From Clostridiales bacterium (GTDB lineage Bacteria; Bacillota; Clostridia; Lachnospirales; Lachnospiraceae), in the NCBI GenBank assembly GCA_019423795.1, contig JAHZAT010000023.1, positions 1 to 11,486 of the forward strand: a stretch of DNA of 11,486 nucleotides, written 5' to 3'. The notes under the pieces are model-generated. The model was given only the letters and a program-made list of their open reading frames with translations, was not told the origin of the DNA and searched no databases. Shown here one piece after another: positions 1 through 6,396 of the stretch; the first letter of the stretch is position 1; each line of letters opens with the position of its first letter. The position numbers and the translations under genes were made by a program.

Positions 1-261
1 CATAAGCACTTAAGTCTCTGCGTAACGGGCAGACTCCGTTATCTCCTACTGATGCCTGATGTGAAAATGTATATTGCATCGCATTCAGAGATACAGCTAC
101 GGTGTGAATTTCGGAAGCTATGTAGCTTCTTACTGTGCACCATCAATGCCTTTAACGTTACTTATTTTATAACACCTTTAGGGGTTTGTCAATTGTGATT
201 TTTTATCCATAGATACCAAATTTCTGTTATATTCATATAATCAATTTTTAAAATTTCTCCT
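1..261. other. Gene-free stretch with several small hairpins
   Basis: I recognise no protein here. A plus-strand frame is open to a stop near 200, but its translation resembles nothing I know and has no start signal. The stretch is rich in short perfect inverted repeats: TAACGG/CCGTTA at 23-28 and 36-41, and GAAGCTA/TAGCTTC at 114-120 and 123-129. A T-rich segment follows from about 160. This could be a structured RNA, the end of an insertion sequence cut by the window edge, or chance. I tried to fit common riboswitch cores (cobalamin, lysine, M-box, SAM) and none fitted. Confidence 0.3.
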
Positions 262-1005
262 GAAATATGCGGAAACAGTGCTATTTATGCTCCATGTGAT
301 GGTGTGATTGCAACTGTATATGACACCAAACATGCGATTGCTATGACTGCTGACAATGGTGCAGAAATTTTAATGCACATTGGTTTAGACACTGTTCAAT
401 TAGAAGGAGCATGGAATGTAGGCATAAAAGATTATAAAGCCCACGTTACGATTTCAAGCAAACGCATCCACGAAGCTATGGATGATATGGATGATACTTA
501 CTATCCAAAACGTCATGGATTCCTTCGCTACGCAAAGACATGTTTTGAGCATTACGGAGAATATGTAAAATATTGGCTCACATTTAATGAAATTGACAGT
601 ATCCATCGTCACTCCTTTATTACTGCTGGTATCATTCCAGATCTTTGTGGAGAAAAAGGCGAAACACAGTGTTGTTATCAAGCATTGCACCATCAGTTTG
701 TAGCTGCTGCAAAAGCTGCTATATTGTTACGCAAAATCGTTCCAGATGCAAAAATTGGTTCTATGATTACTAAATTAATGACATATCCTTATACTTGTGC
801 CCCAGAAGATGTTGCTGCAACTCAACTTACTGTTGGTCTTAGAATTGCATTAATTGAACTTTATGATCGTTATAGACTAGCAGTTGATCTTCCAGAAGAA
901 GAAGCTGCAAATATTGCTTTTTATATTATCAACGCACAAAATGATGATATCAATCACGATGCCATGCGCTACAAACCAGATAAAGAAAGCATACACTACT
1001 ATATT
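262..1005 (+). pseudogene. Scar of a beta-glucoside PTS operon: EIIA, GH1 and PRD pieces in one frame
   Basis: Three unrelated gene pieces share one open frame (GTG at 304, stop at 1087-1089; homology begins upstream near 262). Nucleotides 262-408 encode the C-terminal half of a glucose-type EIIA domain, including the active-site histidine context MHIGLDTVQLEG. About 480-810 encode the middle of a GH1 6-phospho-beta-glucosidase with YWLTFNEI, whose Glu is the acid/base residue; the nucleophile (ENG) half is missing. About 820-950 encode the end of a PRD domain of a BglG/LicT antiterminator (LPEEEAANIAFYIINAQ). The last part, from about 1005, is just the antisense of the neighbouring transporter's 3' end. 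The order EIIA-GH1-PRD suggests an operon collapsed by internal deletions. No ribosome binding site precedes the GTG. I judge it a non-functional relic; the fused open frame is probably accidental. Confidence 0.75.
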
Positions 1006-1011
1006 TTCAAA

Positions 1012-1893
1012 TCAATTTTCCCCTGGCAGTTGTGCCAGAATAATCGCTATAAACATCAGCGCACATCCTATCAATTCTCTCTGGCTTAAGTTTTGATGCA
1101 ATACTAAAAATCCTGCGATCACAGATATCACGGATTCCAGACTTAAAATCAGGGAGGCCACTGTTGGATTCATGTTCTTCTGTCCAACCATCTGTAATGT
1201 ATATCCAACTCCGCATGACAGTACTCCTGCATACAAGATTGGTTTCCATGCAAGTAAGATCGTACTGATCTCTGGATGCTCAAACAGTATCATTGGAATA
1301 AAGCAGATTATTCCGCAGGAAAAAAACTGAATGCATGACATTTTTACTCCATCATTAAACTGTGTAAAATAATCGATCACTAAAATATGAATCGCAAATG
1401 CCAATGCACCTAAAAATACATAACTATCGCCTTTCCCAATCGAAAAGCCATCTGTAATACATAAAAAATAAAGTCCGATCAAAGCAATCATAACACTGAT
1501 CCAGACAGATAATCCACATTTTTTTCCTAATAGCAAACCAAGAATGGGAACGATAATAATGTAAAAAGCTGTGATAAATCCTGCTTTTCCTACTGTTGTG
1601 TACATAATTCCAAATTGTTGAAGTGTACTTCCTATTGCAAGCGCAATTCCACAGCAGATTCCCCCGATCATTAATCTTTTTTTCTCGGAACTCGTCATCT
1701 TTTTCTTTGCTTTTCCATGATTTAAAAGTGTAATGCACGGAATGAGTACAATCCCTCCTATCAATGTTCTTACGCAATTAAACGTAAATGGTCCGACATA
1801 TTCCATTCCAACACTTTGTGCCACAAATGCACTTCCCCATATGATTGCTGCTAATAATAACAATAACGTTCCTTTTATTTGTTTTTTCTTCAT
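1012..1893 (-). CDS. EamA/DMT-family transporter
   Basis: An integral membrane protein of 293 aa with about ten hydrophobic segments arranged as two similar halves, the usual size and layout of the drug/metabolite transporter superfamily. The N-terminus LLLLLAAIIWGSAFVAQSVG is the typical first EamA helix, and the second half carries the PTVASLILSLESVISVIAG segment seen in this family. Members export or import small metabolites; the substrate cannot be read from sequence. I chose the ATG at 1891-1893, preceded by GAAGGATTGAACGGT, over a GTG nine codons upstream. A promoter candidate lies at 1933-1961. The stop codon TGA at 1012-1014 touches the edge of the bgl operon scar, so the deletion ended just outside this gene. 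The gene looks intact and unrelated to the toxin locus. Confidence 0.88.
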   Translation of the reverse strand: MKKKQIKGTLLLLLAAIIWGSAFVAQSVGMEYVGPFTFNCVRTLIGGIVLIPCITLLNHGKAKKKMTSSEKKRLMIGGICCGIALAIGSTLQQFGIMYTTVGKAGFITAFYIIIVPILGLLLGKKCGLSVWISVMIALIGLYFLCITDGFSIGKGDSYVFLGALAFAIHILVIDYFTQFNDGVKMSCIQFFSCGIICFIPMILFEHPEISTILLAWKPILYAGVLSCGVGYTLQMVGQKNMNPTVASLILSLESVISVIAGFLVLHQNLSQRELIGCALMFIAIILAQLPGEN

Positions 1894-1932
1894 ACCGTTC
1901 AATCCTTCTTTTTCATTCACATATATTTTTTT

Positions 1933-1961
1933 ATTTTACTACGTTCGTTTTTTATACGCAA
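1933..1961 (-). promoter_or_regulatory. Candidate sigma-A promoter for the EamA transporter
   Basis: On the minus strand TTGCGT (1956-1961) and TAAAAT (1933-1938) are separated by 17 bp, 40 bp upstream of the chosen ATG. The -10 matches the consensus at 5 of 6 positions, the -35 only at 3 of 6. Position and spacing support it, but AT-rich DNA produces such matches by chance. Confidence 0.35.
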
Positions 1962-2039
1962 GCAAAAGAAAAAGGAGGAATATCTCTTGTAATCTAGTAT
2001 TCATTGGCCTCTCTGTATATTTACAGATTCCAAAATCTT

Positions 2040-2450
2040 TTATTCCCAGTCATTTTTTACTTCTTCTAATTTGCTTCTTAACGTCTTTTCAAGAACAACA
2101 AATGCTGGAATAAAACTATCACGGATCAATAATATCATCTCATCAACTTCTTGTTCATTATATATATGAACAGATGTATTCCTTTTTTTTAACATCAATA
2201 ACCATACTGCTGCATCATCTACAAAACTAAGTTTATATCCTAACTGTAAAATCTCTCTTGGTGACCCAGTTGCCGCTCCATCTGCTCCGTGCATTTTTAA
2301 GATTTCTTGTAATGCCTTCCATGCAAGCTCAAATGTCAAATTAAACTGTCCGATTACACCTATCCTATATATATCATTATTATCTGCCATTTCAAAATCT
2401 GCATTTTTTAACACTTCCAAGCAATTCGAAAAGTTCTCAAGCTTTTTCAT
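2040..2450 (-). CDS. HEPN/HI0074-family protein, probable toxin of an MNT-HEPN pair
   Basis: A 136-aa, largely helical protein of the nucleotidyltransferase substrate-binding (HI0074/HEPN) family. The helix IGVIGQFNLTFELAWKAL (about residues 30-47) and the KKRNTSVHIYNEQ motif (88-100) are diagnostic. The latter holds the R-X4-H signature of HEPN ribonucleases (R90, H95). Its ATG lies inside the 3' end of the MNT gene, overlapping it by 14 nt, with GTGGTGATAT just before the ATG, so the two are translationally coupled. In studied MNT-HEPN modules the HEPN protein is the RNase toxin and the MNT protein silences it by nucleotidylation. HI0074-type proteins are shorter and less well proven as toxins, so the role is inferred from family and pairing. 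The gene looks complete. Confidence 0.85.
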   Translation of the reverse strand: MKKLENFSNCLEVLKNADFEMADNNDIYRIGVIGQFNLTFELAWKALQEILKMHGADGAATGSPREILQLGYKLSFVDDAAVWLLMLKKRNTSVHIYNEQEVDEMILLIRDSFIPAFVVLEKTLRSKLEEVKNDWE

Positions 2451-2727
2451 ATATCACCACACCATCCTTTTCTATTTCTTGTTTTAATTCCTCTGAAATT
2501 GACTTATCTGCTTCTACCACATCAAAACTTAAAAGGGAATGTACTTTTTCTTTAATATCCCAATAAAAAGAATCAAAATCTCCACCATATACAGCAATAT
2601 CAATATCACTTCTCTCTGTATTGTCACCTCTTGCCCTTGATCCAAATAAAATCACTTTATTGATTGAATATTTTTTTGCAAATACAGAAATATCCCTTAA
2701 AACTCTCTCTGGAATATTATATTTCAT
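2437..2727 (-). CDS. MNT-type minimal nucleotidyltransferase, probable antitoxin
   Basis: A 96-aa minimal nucleotidyltransferase of the Pol-beta fold (MNT, HI0073-like). The active-site signature is complete: G29-S30, ten residues, then D41-I-D43, inside LFGSRARGDNTERSDIDIAV, which binds nucleotide and metal. A third carboxylate is plausibly the Asp of SFDVVEAD near residues 68-73. Length is normal for the family. The ATG at 2725-2727 is preceded by AGGAGACAGCAGGGT. It is first in a two-gene operon with the overlapping HEPN gene. By analogy with MntA/HepT it may transfer AMP to the HEPN toxin, but this is family knowledge and not visible here. Confidence 0.87.
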   Translation of the reverse strand: MKYNIPERVLRDISVFAKKYSINKVILFGSRARGDNTERSDIDIAVYGGDFDSFYWDIKEKVHSLLSFDVVEADKSISEELKQEIEKDGVVIYEKA

Positions 2728-2779
2728 ACCCTGCTGTCTCCTGATTTTCTACATTAAATGTAATCTTATGTCTTGGGAT

Positions 2780-2809
2780 ATTATAACATCTTTTATCTAT
2801 GCTATCCAA
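2780..2809 (-). promoter_or_regulatory. Candidate extended -10 promoter for the MNT-HEPN operon
   Basis: Minus strand: TTGGAT (2804-2809), an 18-bp gap, then a perfect TATAAT (2780-2785) preceded by TGT, giving the extended -10 pattern TGnTATAAT. It lies about 50 bp upstream of the MNT start codon. The remaining bases between 2728 and 2890 are AT-rich and I see nothing else in them. Confidence 0.5.
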
Positions 2810-2889
2810 TACAAGTTTCTGTTCTATACGTTAAATGTGTATTTTATTTGCAATTTTTTGAACAATTTAGTTTAATTCTACAATTTACT

Positions 2890-2999
2890 TTATAGACTGA
2901 CTTCTCCTGTATTCTGGTCGATACTTGAAACTTCTCTTCCTATCGGGTCATAGGAAGTTGTATCTTCCTGTGGCACTTTTCCCTGAATATCATTAAGGT
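2890..2999 (-). pseudogene. Rhs/YD-repeat protein fragment
   Basis: A minus-strand frame of 35 codons reads LNDIQGKVPQEDTTSYDP, then IGREVSSIDQNTGEVSL and a stop (TAA at 2890-2892). This is the style of an Rhs/wall-associated core, with turn-rich repeats around Y-D-x-x-G-R. Its 5' side is cut by the inverted-repeat element at 3001-3124, where the in-frame codons CTA-CGG-TAC come from the element end and its flank. The frame has no start codon of its own. It is a displaced piece of an Rhs gene and is not expected to be functional. Confidence 0.65.
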
Positions 3000-3000
3000 A

Positions 3001-3124
3001 CCGTAGCCCTTATGAAATCTGATTCTAAAATTTATTATGATTATTCTAATTACTTTTCTGATTTCTCTATGTTTTCATGTTTTATTGCATCTCTTTTTTC
3101 TTTTCTGACTTCATAAGGTCTACG
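3001..3124 (-). mobile_element. MITE-like inverted-repeat element, copy A (full, 123 bp)
   Basis: The left end CGTAGCCCTTATGAAATC (3002-3019) and right end GACTTCATAAGGTCTACG (3107-3124) are inverted repeats of each other at 16 of 18 positions. The interior is AT-rich and contains an internal TTTTCTGATTTC close to the right-end sequence TTTTCTGACTTC. Copies B and C share the ends and most of the interior. The left flank is GGTA, as in the other full copies; I see no target-site duplication. It has no transposase gene, so it would be non-autonomous. Copy A is about 14 bp shorter inside than B and C. It joins an Rhs fragment (left) to the end of a decayed 96-aa-type gene (right). Confidence 0.7.
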
Positions 3125-3134
3125 AATGAAATGT

Positions 3135-3146
3135 CTTTACTAATTA
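3135..3146 (-). repeat. 12-bp gene-end repeat CTTTACTAATTA, copy 1
   Basis: The same 12 bases occur at 9347-9358 and 10955-10966. In each case the last three bases are the complement of a TAA stop codon of a minus-strand gene or gene remnant. Here it ends the decayed copy of the 96-aa gene. Confidence 0.6.
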
Positions 3147-3229
3147 TGCTCCCATAGTAAGCTTTGTAATATAAAATATATCGCATCATTCAAGTAGCCT
3201 TCAATCTAGTACTCCTTGTGCAGCTTTAT
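3144..3229 (-). pseudogene. Decayed 3' end of a paralogue of the 96-aa membrane protein gene
   Basis: The DNA closely matches 10964-11050, the last 28 codons of the intact 96-aa gene. It reads KAAQGVLD, stop, RLLE, stop, then a segment matching IFYIARFATGA as IFYITKLTMGA and a TAA. Two in-frame stops and small changes show it is dead. The 5' part of the gene is missing: the match stops exactly where the 64-aa gene ends, sharing the bases AAATAAAGC. It is a relic left when a toxin/immunity cassette was inserted or exchanged. Confidence 0.7.
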
Positions 3230-3420
3230 TTTTCTGGAAAATAGTAATCATCCTCATCTAATTTTACTTTTTTTAAAATAAAATAATTTGGATATTCTTT
3301 AAATCCTGGTAATGTTGATCTATACTTTTTCATTACATTTCTTGCCTTTTTCCAACTTCCAAAATAACCAATGGGTAATAGGTTTCCTTCATCTCTATAT
3401 GTTAGTTGATATACATACAT
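3226..3420 (-). CDS. Small DUF7336-like protein, possible second immunity gene
   Basis: A 64-aa soluble protein with the layout of the small family I know as DUF7336: VYQLTYRDEG strand, GYFGSWKKARNVMKKY helix, PGFKEYPNYFILKKVKLDEDD strands. The ATG at 3418-3420 has GAGGTG seven bases upstream. It starts 11 bp after the stop of the 174-aa gene, so the two form an operon. Its pattern resembles the first 60 residues of that gene (S/GS-x-x-KA, PxFK, F-x-I), suggesting an old duplication. The final codons run into a relic of another gene (stop TAA at 3226-3228), so its natural C-terminus may have been slightly altered. The function is inferred from position behind an Rhs toxin tip. Confidence 0.72.
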   Translation of the reverse strand: MYVYQLTYRDEGNLLPIGYFGSWKKARNVMKKYRSTLPGFKEYPNYFILKKVKLDEDDYYFPEK

Positions 3421-3431
3421 ATTGCATCACC

Positions 3432-3956
3432 TCATTTTCTAAAAATATCTTTCCATCCAAAAATTTCAATCTGATATCTTTGTCTTACAAATTTTAACAT
3501 ATCTTCATAAGTATTTGCTTCATATTGAATCTTTCCTTGTTGTTTATCTAAACAATACATTTCCCCACTCTCAATATTTTTCAAACACAAAAATTTTTCA
3601 TGATCATAATAACAATCCATGCTACCTTGATACACTAATCTATCTTCTTGATTTCTTATTTCTATATTATGATTTTCTGAATTATGCTCTTGCTCTTTTT
3701 CAATTACATATCCTCTTAAAAGTTGAATTATGAAATATGACCTTGTTGCTCTCCAAAATCCTTCATCCCACCAAGGTTCATTCATTTTAAAATCATGAAT
3801 TTCAAAAAAATCTTCTTTTCCTTTAAACCTTGGTTGTTCCAAAAGTTTTTTTCTTGCTGATTCTGCTTTCTCATATGATGAATATGCAGCAATAATCATT
3901 TCTTCATCATTTTCTGGATCTTGATCATAATATGAAAAAAATAGCTCATAAACCAT
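3432..3956 (-). CDS. Probable immunity protein for the adjacent Rhs toxin tip
   Basis: A 174-aa soluble acidic protein lying 46 bp downstream of the Rhs toxin gene, the usual place for the cognate immunity gene. I chose the ATG at 3954-3956 because AGGAGGT lies ten bases before it; a TTG seven codons upstream overlaps that ribosome site. Residues 1-65 (MVYELFFSYYD, then IIAAYSSYEKAESARKKLL, PRFKGKEDFFEIHDF, WWDEGF) follow the DUF7336-like pattern. Residues 70-174 are a second region rich in Tyr, Glu and Asn that I cannot assign. There is no signal peptide, so it would act in the cytoplasm and protect against self-delivered toxin. The gene looks intact. The immunity role is inferred from context, not from a recognised catalytic or binding motif. 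Confidence 0.72.
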   Translation of the reverse strand: MVYELFFSYYDQDPENDEEMIIAAYSSYEKAESARKKLLEQPRFKGKEDFFEIHDFKMNEPWWDEGFWRATRSYFIIQLLRGYVIEKEQEHNSENHNIEIRNQEDRLVYQGSMDCYYDHEKFLCLKNIESGEMYCLDKQQGKIQYEANTYEDMLKFVRQRYQIEIFGWKDIFRK

Positions 3957-4002
3957 TCTTATTATTACCTCCTTCAATATATTTTATACATTTACAAATT
4001 AC

Positions 4003-5091
4003 TTATCTTCTTTTTTTGTATCGGTATCCCCTGTCTGCCCATTTTTTTAATTCACTATATTCATGTCCTTGTCTTCCTTTCCTTTTCCATTTCCCTTTTC
4101 CATAACGTTGGTCCATTTCCCTTTTTGCATAAGCATTTCCATTTTCTCCTGCTTTTGGATTATGTCCATCTGCCCAACTTGGTATATCTGATGATTTTTC
4201 TTTTTCACTCATTTTTGACTGCTTTTTCTTTTTTCCCTTACCTTTACTATGCATTATTCTATTAGCTGCTCTCCACGTAAGCCATATAGATATTCTAGTT
4301 TTAAAAGTAACTCTTCTTCCTGCATATCGTGTCTTTATCCTTCGTCTTTTCCAAGTTGAATATGATACATAAAATACCACTCCTCCTGCAACTACCTTTA
4401 CTAATGTATATAATGCCACTGCATAGTGACCACTAGGATCAACATGATTTATTGGATTATTCGCACAATATACATATAAATGTTGTGTATCAGGTTTATC
4501 ATTTTCTCCACGATAAGTATCTTCTATCAAAAATCTTGCATCCTCAGGATTATAATACCTTGCATTCAAATAATATAATCCTGTACTCTGGTCATAGATT
4601 CCACCCGTATAACAAACCTCATTCTCTGCTTTGTTATCTCCGTTGATTGCTGTCTCTCCAAAGTCTGTATACCGGTATGTTGCATCAGCACTTCCATCTT
4701 CTTTTACAAGACTTGTGGTACTTCCCTGGATATCTTTATGATACAACAGATAGTCCGTATGGTCACTTCCATATCTCTGTGTTGCAAGGATATTTCCATC
4801 GGTTCCGATCAGGTTCTGGGATGTCTGGATATTATCTCCATCGGTTGTATAGGAAACTACTCCGTCCTGATAGTAATAGTTCGTTGTTTTGCTTCCTTCC
4901 ACTTTCTGGATCCTCTGTCCGTCTCCGTTATAACGGTTCTGCTGGATCACGGCTGTCTTTCCGTCTTTGTCGGTGACAGATACTTTGCTTAAGCGGTTCT
5001 CTGCATCATAAGTATAGGATTCTGTCTGTCCAGTCTTTGTATTCTTAACATCTGTCTGGTTTCCATTGGCATCATAGCTGTACTGGCGCAC
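4003..5091 (-). CDS. Rhs/YD-repeat C-terminal piece with polymorphic toxin tip (core truncated)
   Basis: Residues 1-165 are YD-repeats (YSYDANGNQTD, YTYDAENRL, RYNGDGQRI). Residues 171-222 are the conserved Rhs core end, GLYYLNARYYNPEDARF through DPSG. After it come a hydrophobic segment (224-246), a very basic linker, and a small tip (301-362) with SDIPSWADGHNPKAGENG, then YAKREMDQRYGKG and EYSELKKWADR. The tip resembles a recurring Rhs toxin family (P-S-W-A, G-E-x-G, Y-G-x-G); I am unsure of its name and activity. The frame is open from 5106, where inverted-repeat element B cuts it and brings an in-frame TAA; the GTG at 5089-5091 has no good ribosome site. A complete Rhs protein is usually well over 1000 aa with a signal peptide, so this is an orphan tip lacking secretion and shell regions. 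Probably silent unless recombined with a full core. The immunity candidate lies just downstream. Confidence 0.8.
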   Translation of the reverse strand: MRQYSYDANGNQTDVKNTKTGQTESYTYDAENRLSKVSVTDKDGKTAVIQQNRYNGDGQRIQKVEGSKTTNYYYQDGVVSYTTDGDNIQTSQNLIGTDGNILATQRYGSDHTDYLLYHKDIQGSTTSLVKEDGSADATYRYTDFGETAINGDNKAENEVCYTGGIYDQSTGLYYLNARYYNPEDARFLIEDTYRGENDKPDTQHLYVYCANNPINHVDPSGHYAVALYTLVKVVAGGVVFYVSYSTWKRRRIKTRYAGRRVTFKTRISIWLTWRAANRIMHSKGKGKKKKQSKMSEKEKSSDIPSWADGHNPKAGENGNAYAKREMDQRYGKGKWKRKGRQGHEYSELKKWADRGYRYKKRR

Positions 5092-5107
5092 TTCATCAAC
5101 TGGGTAC

Positions 5108-5244
5108 CGTAGCCCTTATGAAATCTGATATTTTTTATATTATTTGGTTTATTGTGATTTTTTTAGTTACTTTTCTGATTTCACTACGTTTTCGTGTTTT
5201 ATTGCATCTCTTTTTCCTTGTTTTCTGACTTCATAAGGTCTACG
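5108..5244 (-). mobile_element. MITE-like inverted-repeat element, copy B (full, 137 bp)
   Basis: Left end CGTAGCCCTTATGAAATC (5108-5125), right end GACTTCATAAGGTCTACG (5227-5244), 16 of 18 complementary. It is preceded by GGTAC, as copy A. The left side truncates the Rhs toxin gene. The right end overlaps the last codon of the 376-aa ankyrin frame: the TAG stop (5240-5242) is formed by the element's own CTA. Read on the minus strand, the right end encodes ATG-AAG-TCA-GAA-AAC-AAG, a short 11-codon frame also present in copy A. Same orientation as all other copies. Confidence 0.75.
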
Positions 5245-6370
5245 AGCACTTAAATTCGATACAGATTATTTCCTGCAATTCATCTTCTTTTACTTTTACC
5301 CCCTGCTCATATTGTTCCTTACCGTAATTTTGATAGGTGTCATATATTTCTTCTTTTGTTGGCTGATGACCTAAAGATTCTAGTGTTTTAAAAGATTTTT
5401 TATCGCCGAAGGCTAAAATAAATTCCCATACATCACAAGGTTTTCCGTAATGATTTTTCTTGAAATTCACTTTGTCTTTTTCTATCAAAATCTTTGCATT
5501 GTCTAAGTTTCCTGCGACAATCGCAAAATCAACTGCTCTCACTTTATAATAATCTGCCTTTGCTTTTGAATTTAATTGTTGTTCTAACAAATATTTTACT
5601 ACTGAAGAATGATTGCATAGTGCTGCGATCTGCAATAATCCTACTTTATCTGAGTCTTTCCAAGCAAAATCATATCCTTGTTTTTTCATGATCTTCAATG
5701 TATCCACATTACAATGCGCTGCTGCAAAAGCTAATACCTGCCCTTTATCTTTTTTATTTATTTTATCTGATATCACAAGTTTTTGAAGTTTATGATCATC
5801 TCCATTCATTGCTGCTCGTAATCCTTGTGATATATTTTGCTTTCCGTCATATTTTTCTAATTTTTTTAAAATTTGAGGCGTAAAATAATACTGCATTCCC
5901 CAATTGCTGTTATTATCGTTTAAAAGAAATGAAATTATATCGGAATCAGGCTTTGCACCTGATTCCAATAGTCTATTTAACATGTCCATTTTCTCATTAT
6001 AATTTTCAAATGGAATCCTACTTACCGTTCCTTTTAGTGCTGTTATCTCATCTCCTTTTTCATTAACATCTGCACCACTCTTTATCAATTGTGAGCATAT
6101 TTGTAGCTGTACCTTTTCGCTCTCAATCTCTCTGACGGCTAATTCTAACGGCTTCGTTTTTGATGATGTTTTAATTGTTTCTTTTGCAAATTCTGCATGA
6201 TTTTTCAATGCTTCCTTTACGCCTTGCATATTGAGATTACAAATAAAGGTGTATAACTGTTTTTTGGATATATCCTTGTCCTTATCTTTACTGCATCCAC
6301 ATATGGTAAACAAAATGTTGAAAGCATCGCAATCATAATAAAAATCTTTTTTCTTATTTTCTGACTTCAC
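5240..6370 (-). CDS. Ankyrin-repeat protein, former lipoprotein with damaged signal peptide
   Basis: About 340 residues of ankyrin-like helical repeats, for example KPLELAVREIESEKVQLQICS, LLESGAKPDSDI, LQIAALCNHSSVVKYLLEQQ and AVDFAIVAGNLDNAKILIEK. Such proteins bind other proteins. The ancestral start appears to have been a lipoprotein signal. In another frame the DNA reads IFIMIAMLSTF, and the open frame continues LFTICGCSKDKDKD, with lipobox Cys before SKDKD. One missing T in the run at 6312-6315 would reconcile them. The open frame instead begins at a GTG (6368-6370) inside a right-end fragment of the inverted-repeat element, giving MKSENKKKDF with no ribosome site. The C-terminus is also altered, as the stop lies in element B. 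A truncated paralogue is at 10734-10963. Probably a damaged immunity-type or surface protein gene. Confidence 0.7.
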   Translation of the reverse strand: MKSENKKKDFYYDCDAFNILFTICGCSKDKDKDISKKQLYTFICNLNMQGVKEALKNHAEFAKETIKTSSKTKPLELAVREIESEKVQLQICSQLIKSGADVNEKGDEITALKGTVSRIPFENYNEKMDMLNRLLESGAKPDSDIISFLLNDNNSNWGMQYYFTPQILKKLEKYDGKQNISQGLRAAMNGDDHKLQKLVISDKINKKDKGQVLAFAAAHCNVDTLKIMKKQGYDFAWKDSDKVGLLQIAALCNHSSVVKYLLEQQLNSKAKADYYKVRAVDFAIVAGNLDNAKILIEKDKVNFKKNHYGKPCDVWEFILAFGDKKSFKTLESLGHQPTKEEIYDTYQNYGKEQYEQGVKVKEDELQEIICIEFKCS

Positions 6371-6380
6371 AAGGTCTATG
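6345..6380 (-). mobile_element. MITE-like element, right-end fragment D (about 36 bp)
   Basis: Matches the right end of the full copies, TCTTTTTTCTTATTTTCTGA followed by CTTCACAAGGTCTATG, with two changes in the terminal repeat. The left end and interior are absent. On its inner side the ankyrin gene begins; the junction falls in a run of A/G (minus strand GAAAATAAGAAAAAAG) that resembles a natural ATG-AGA-AAA-AAG lipoprotein start. On its outer side the 349-aa lipoprotein gene ends 16 bp away. Confidence 0.6.
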
Positions 6381-6396
6381 GGGTCAAATGTCCAAA

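Noticed and set aside
1..160. Riboswitch (cobalamin, lysine, M-box, SAM)
   Set aside because: I looked for the conserved cores on both strands and could not place them; single short resemblances are not enough.
454..693. Minus-strand frame of 79 codons opposite the bgl scar
   Set aside because: It is antisense to recognisable GH1 coding sequence and resembles no protein.
1424..1777. Second minus-strand frame of 117 codons inside the transporter gene
   Set aside because: Out-of-frame shadow of the clear EamA protein, with no ribosome site.
1985..2039. Short hairpins after the HEPN gene as a Rho-independent terminator
   Set aside because: Stems are only 5 bp and none is followed by a run of U.
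3001..3124. Target-site duplications around the inverted-repeat elements
   Set aside because: The left flank GGTA is shared by the full copies, but no matching direct repeat occurs on the right of any copy.
4452..4992. Plus-strand frames of 64-109 codons opposite the Rhs toxin gene
   Set aside because: Low-complexity Leu/Ser/Tyr-rich antisense of YD-repeats; no start signals.
5942..5966. Hairpin GGAATCAGG/CCTGATTCC as a terminator
   Set aside because: It lies inside the ankyrin coding region with no U-run; it encodes a conserved ESGAKPDS repeat turn.
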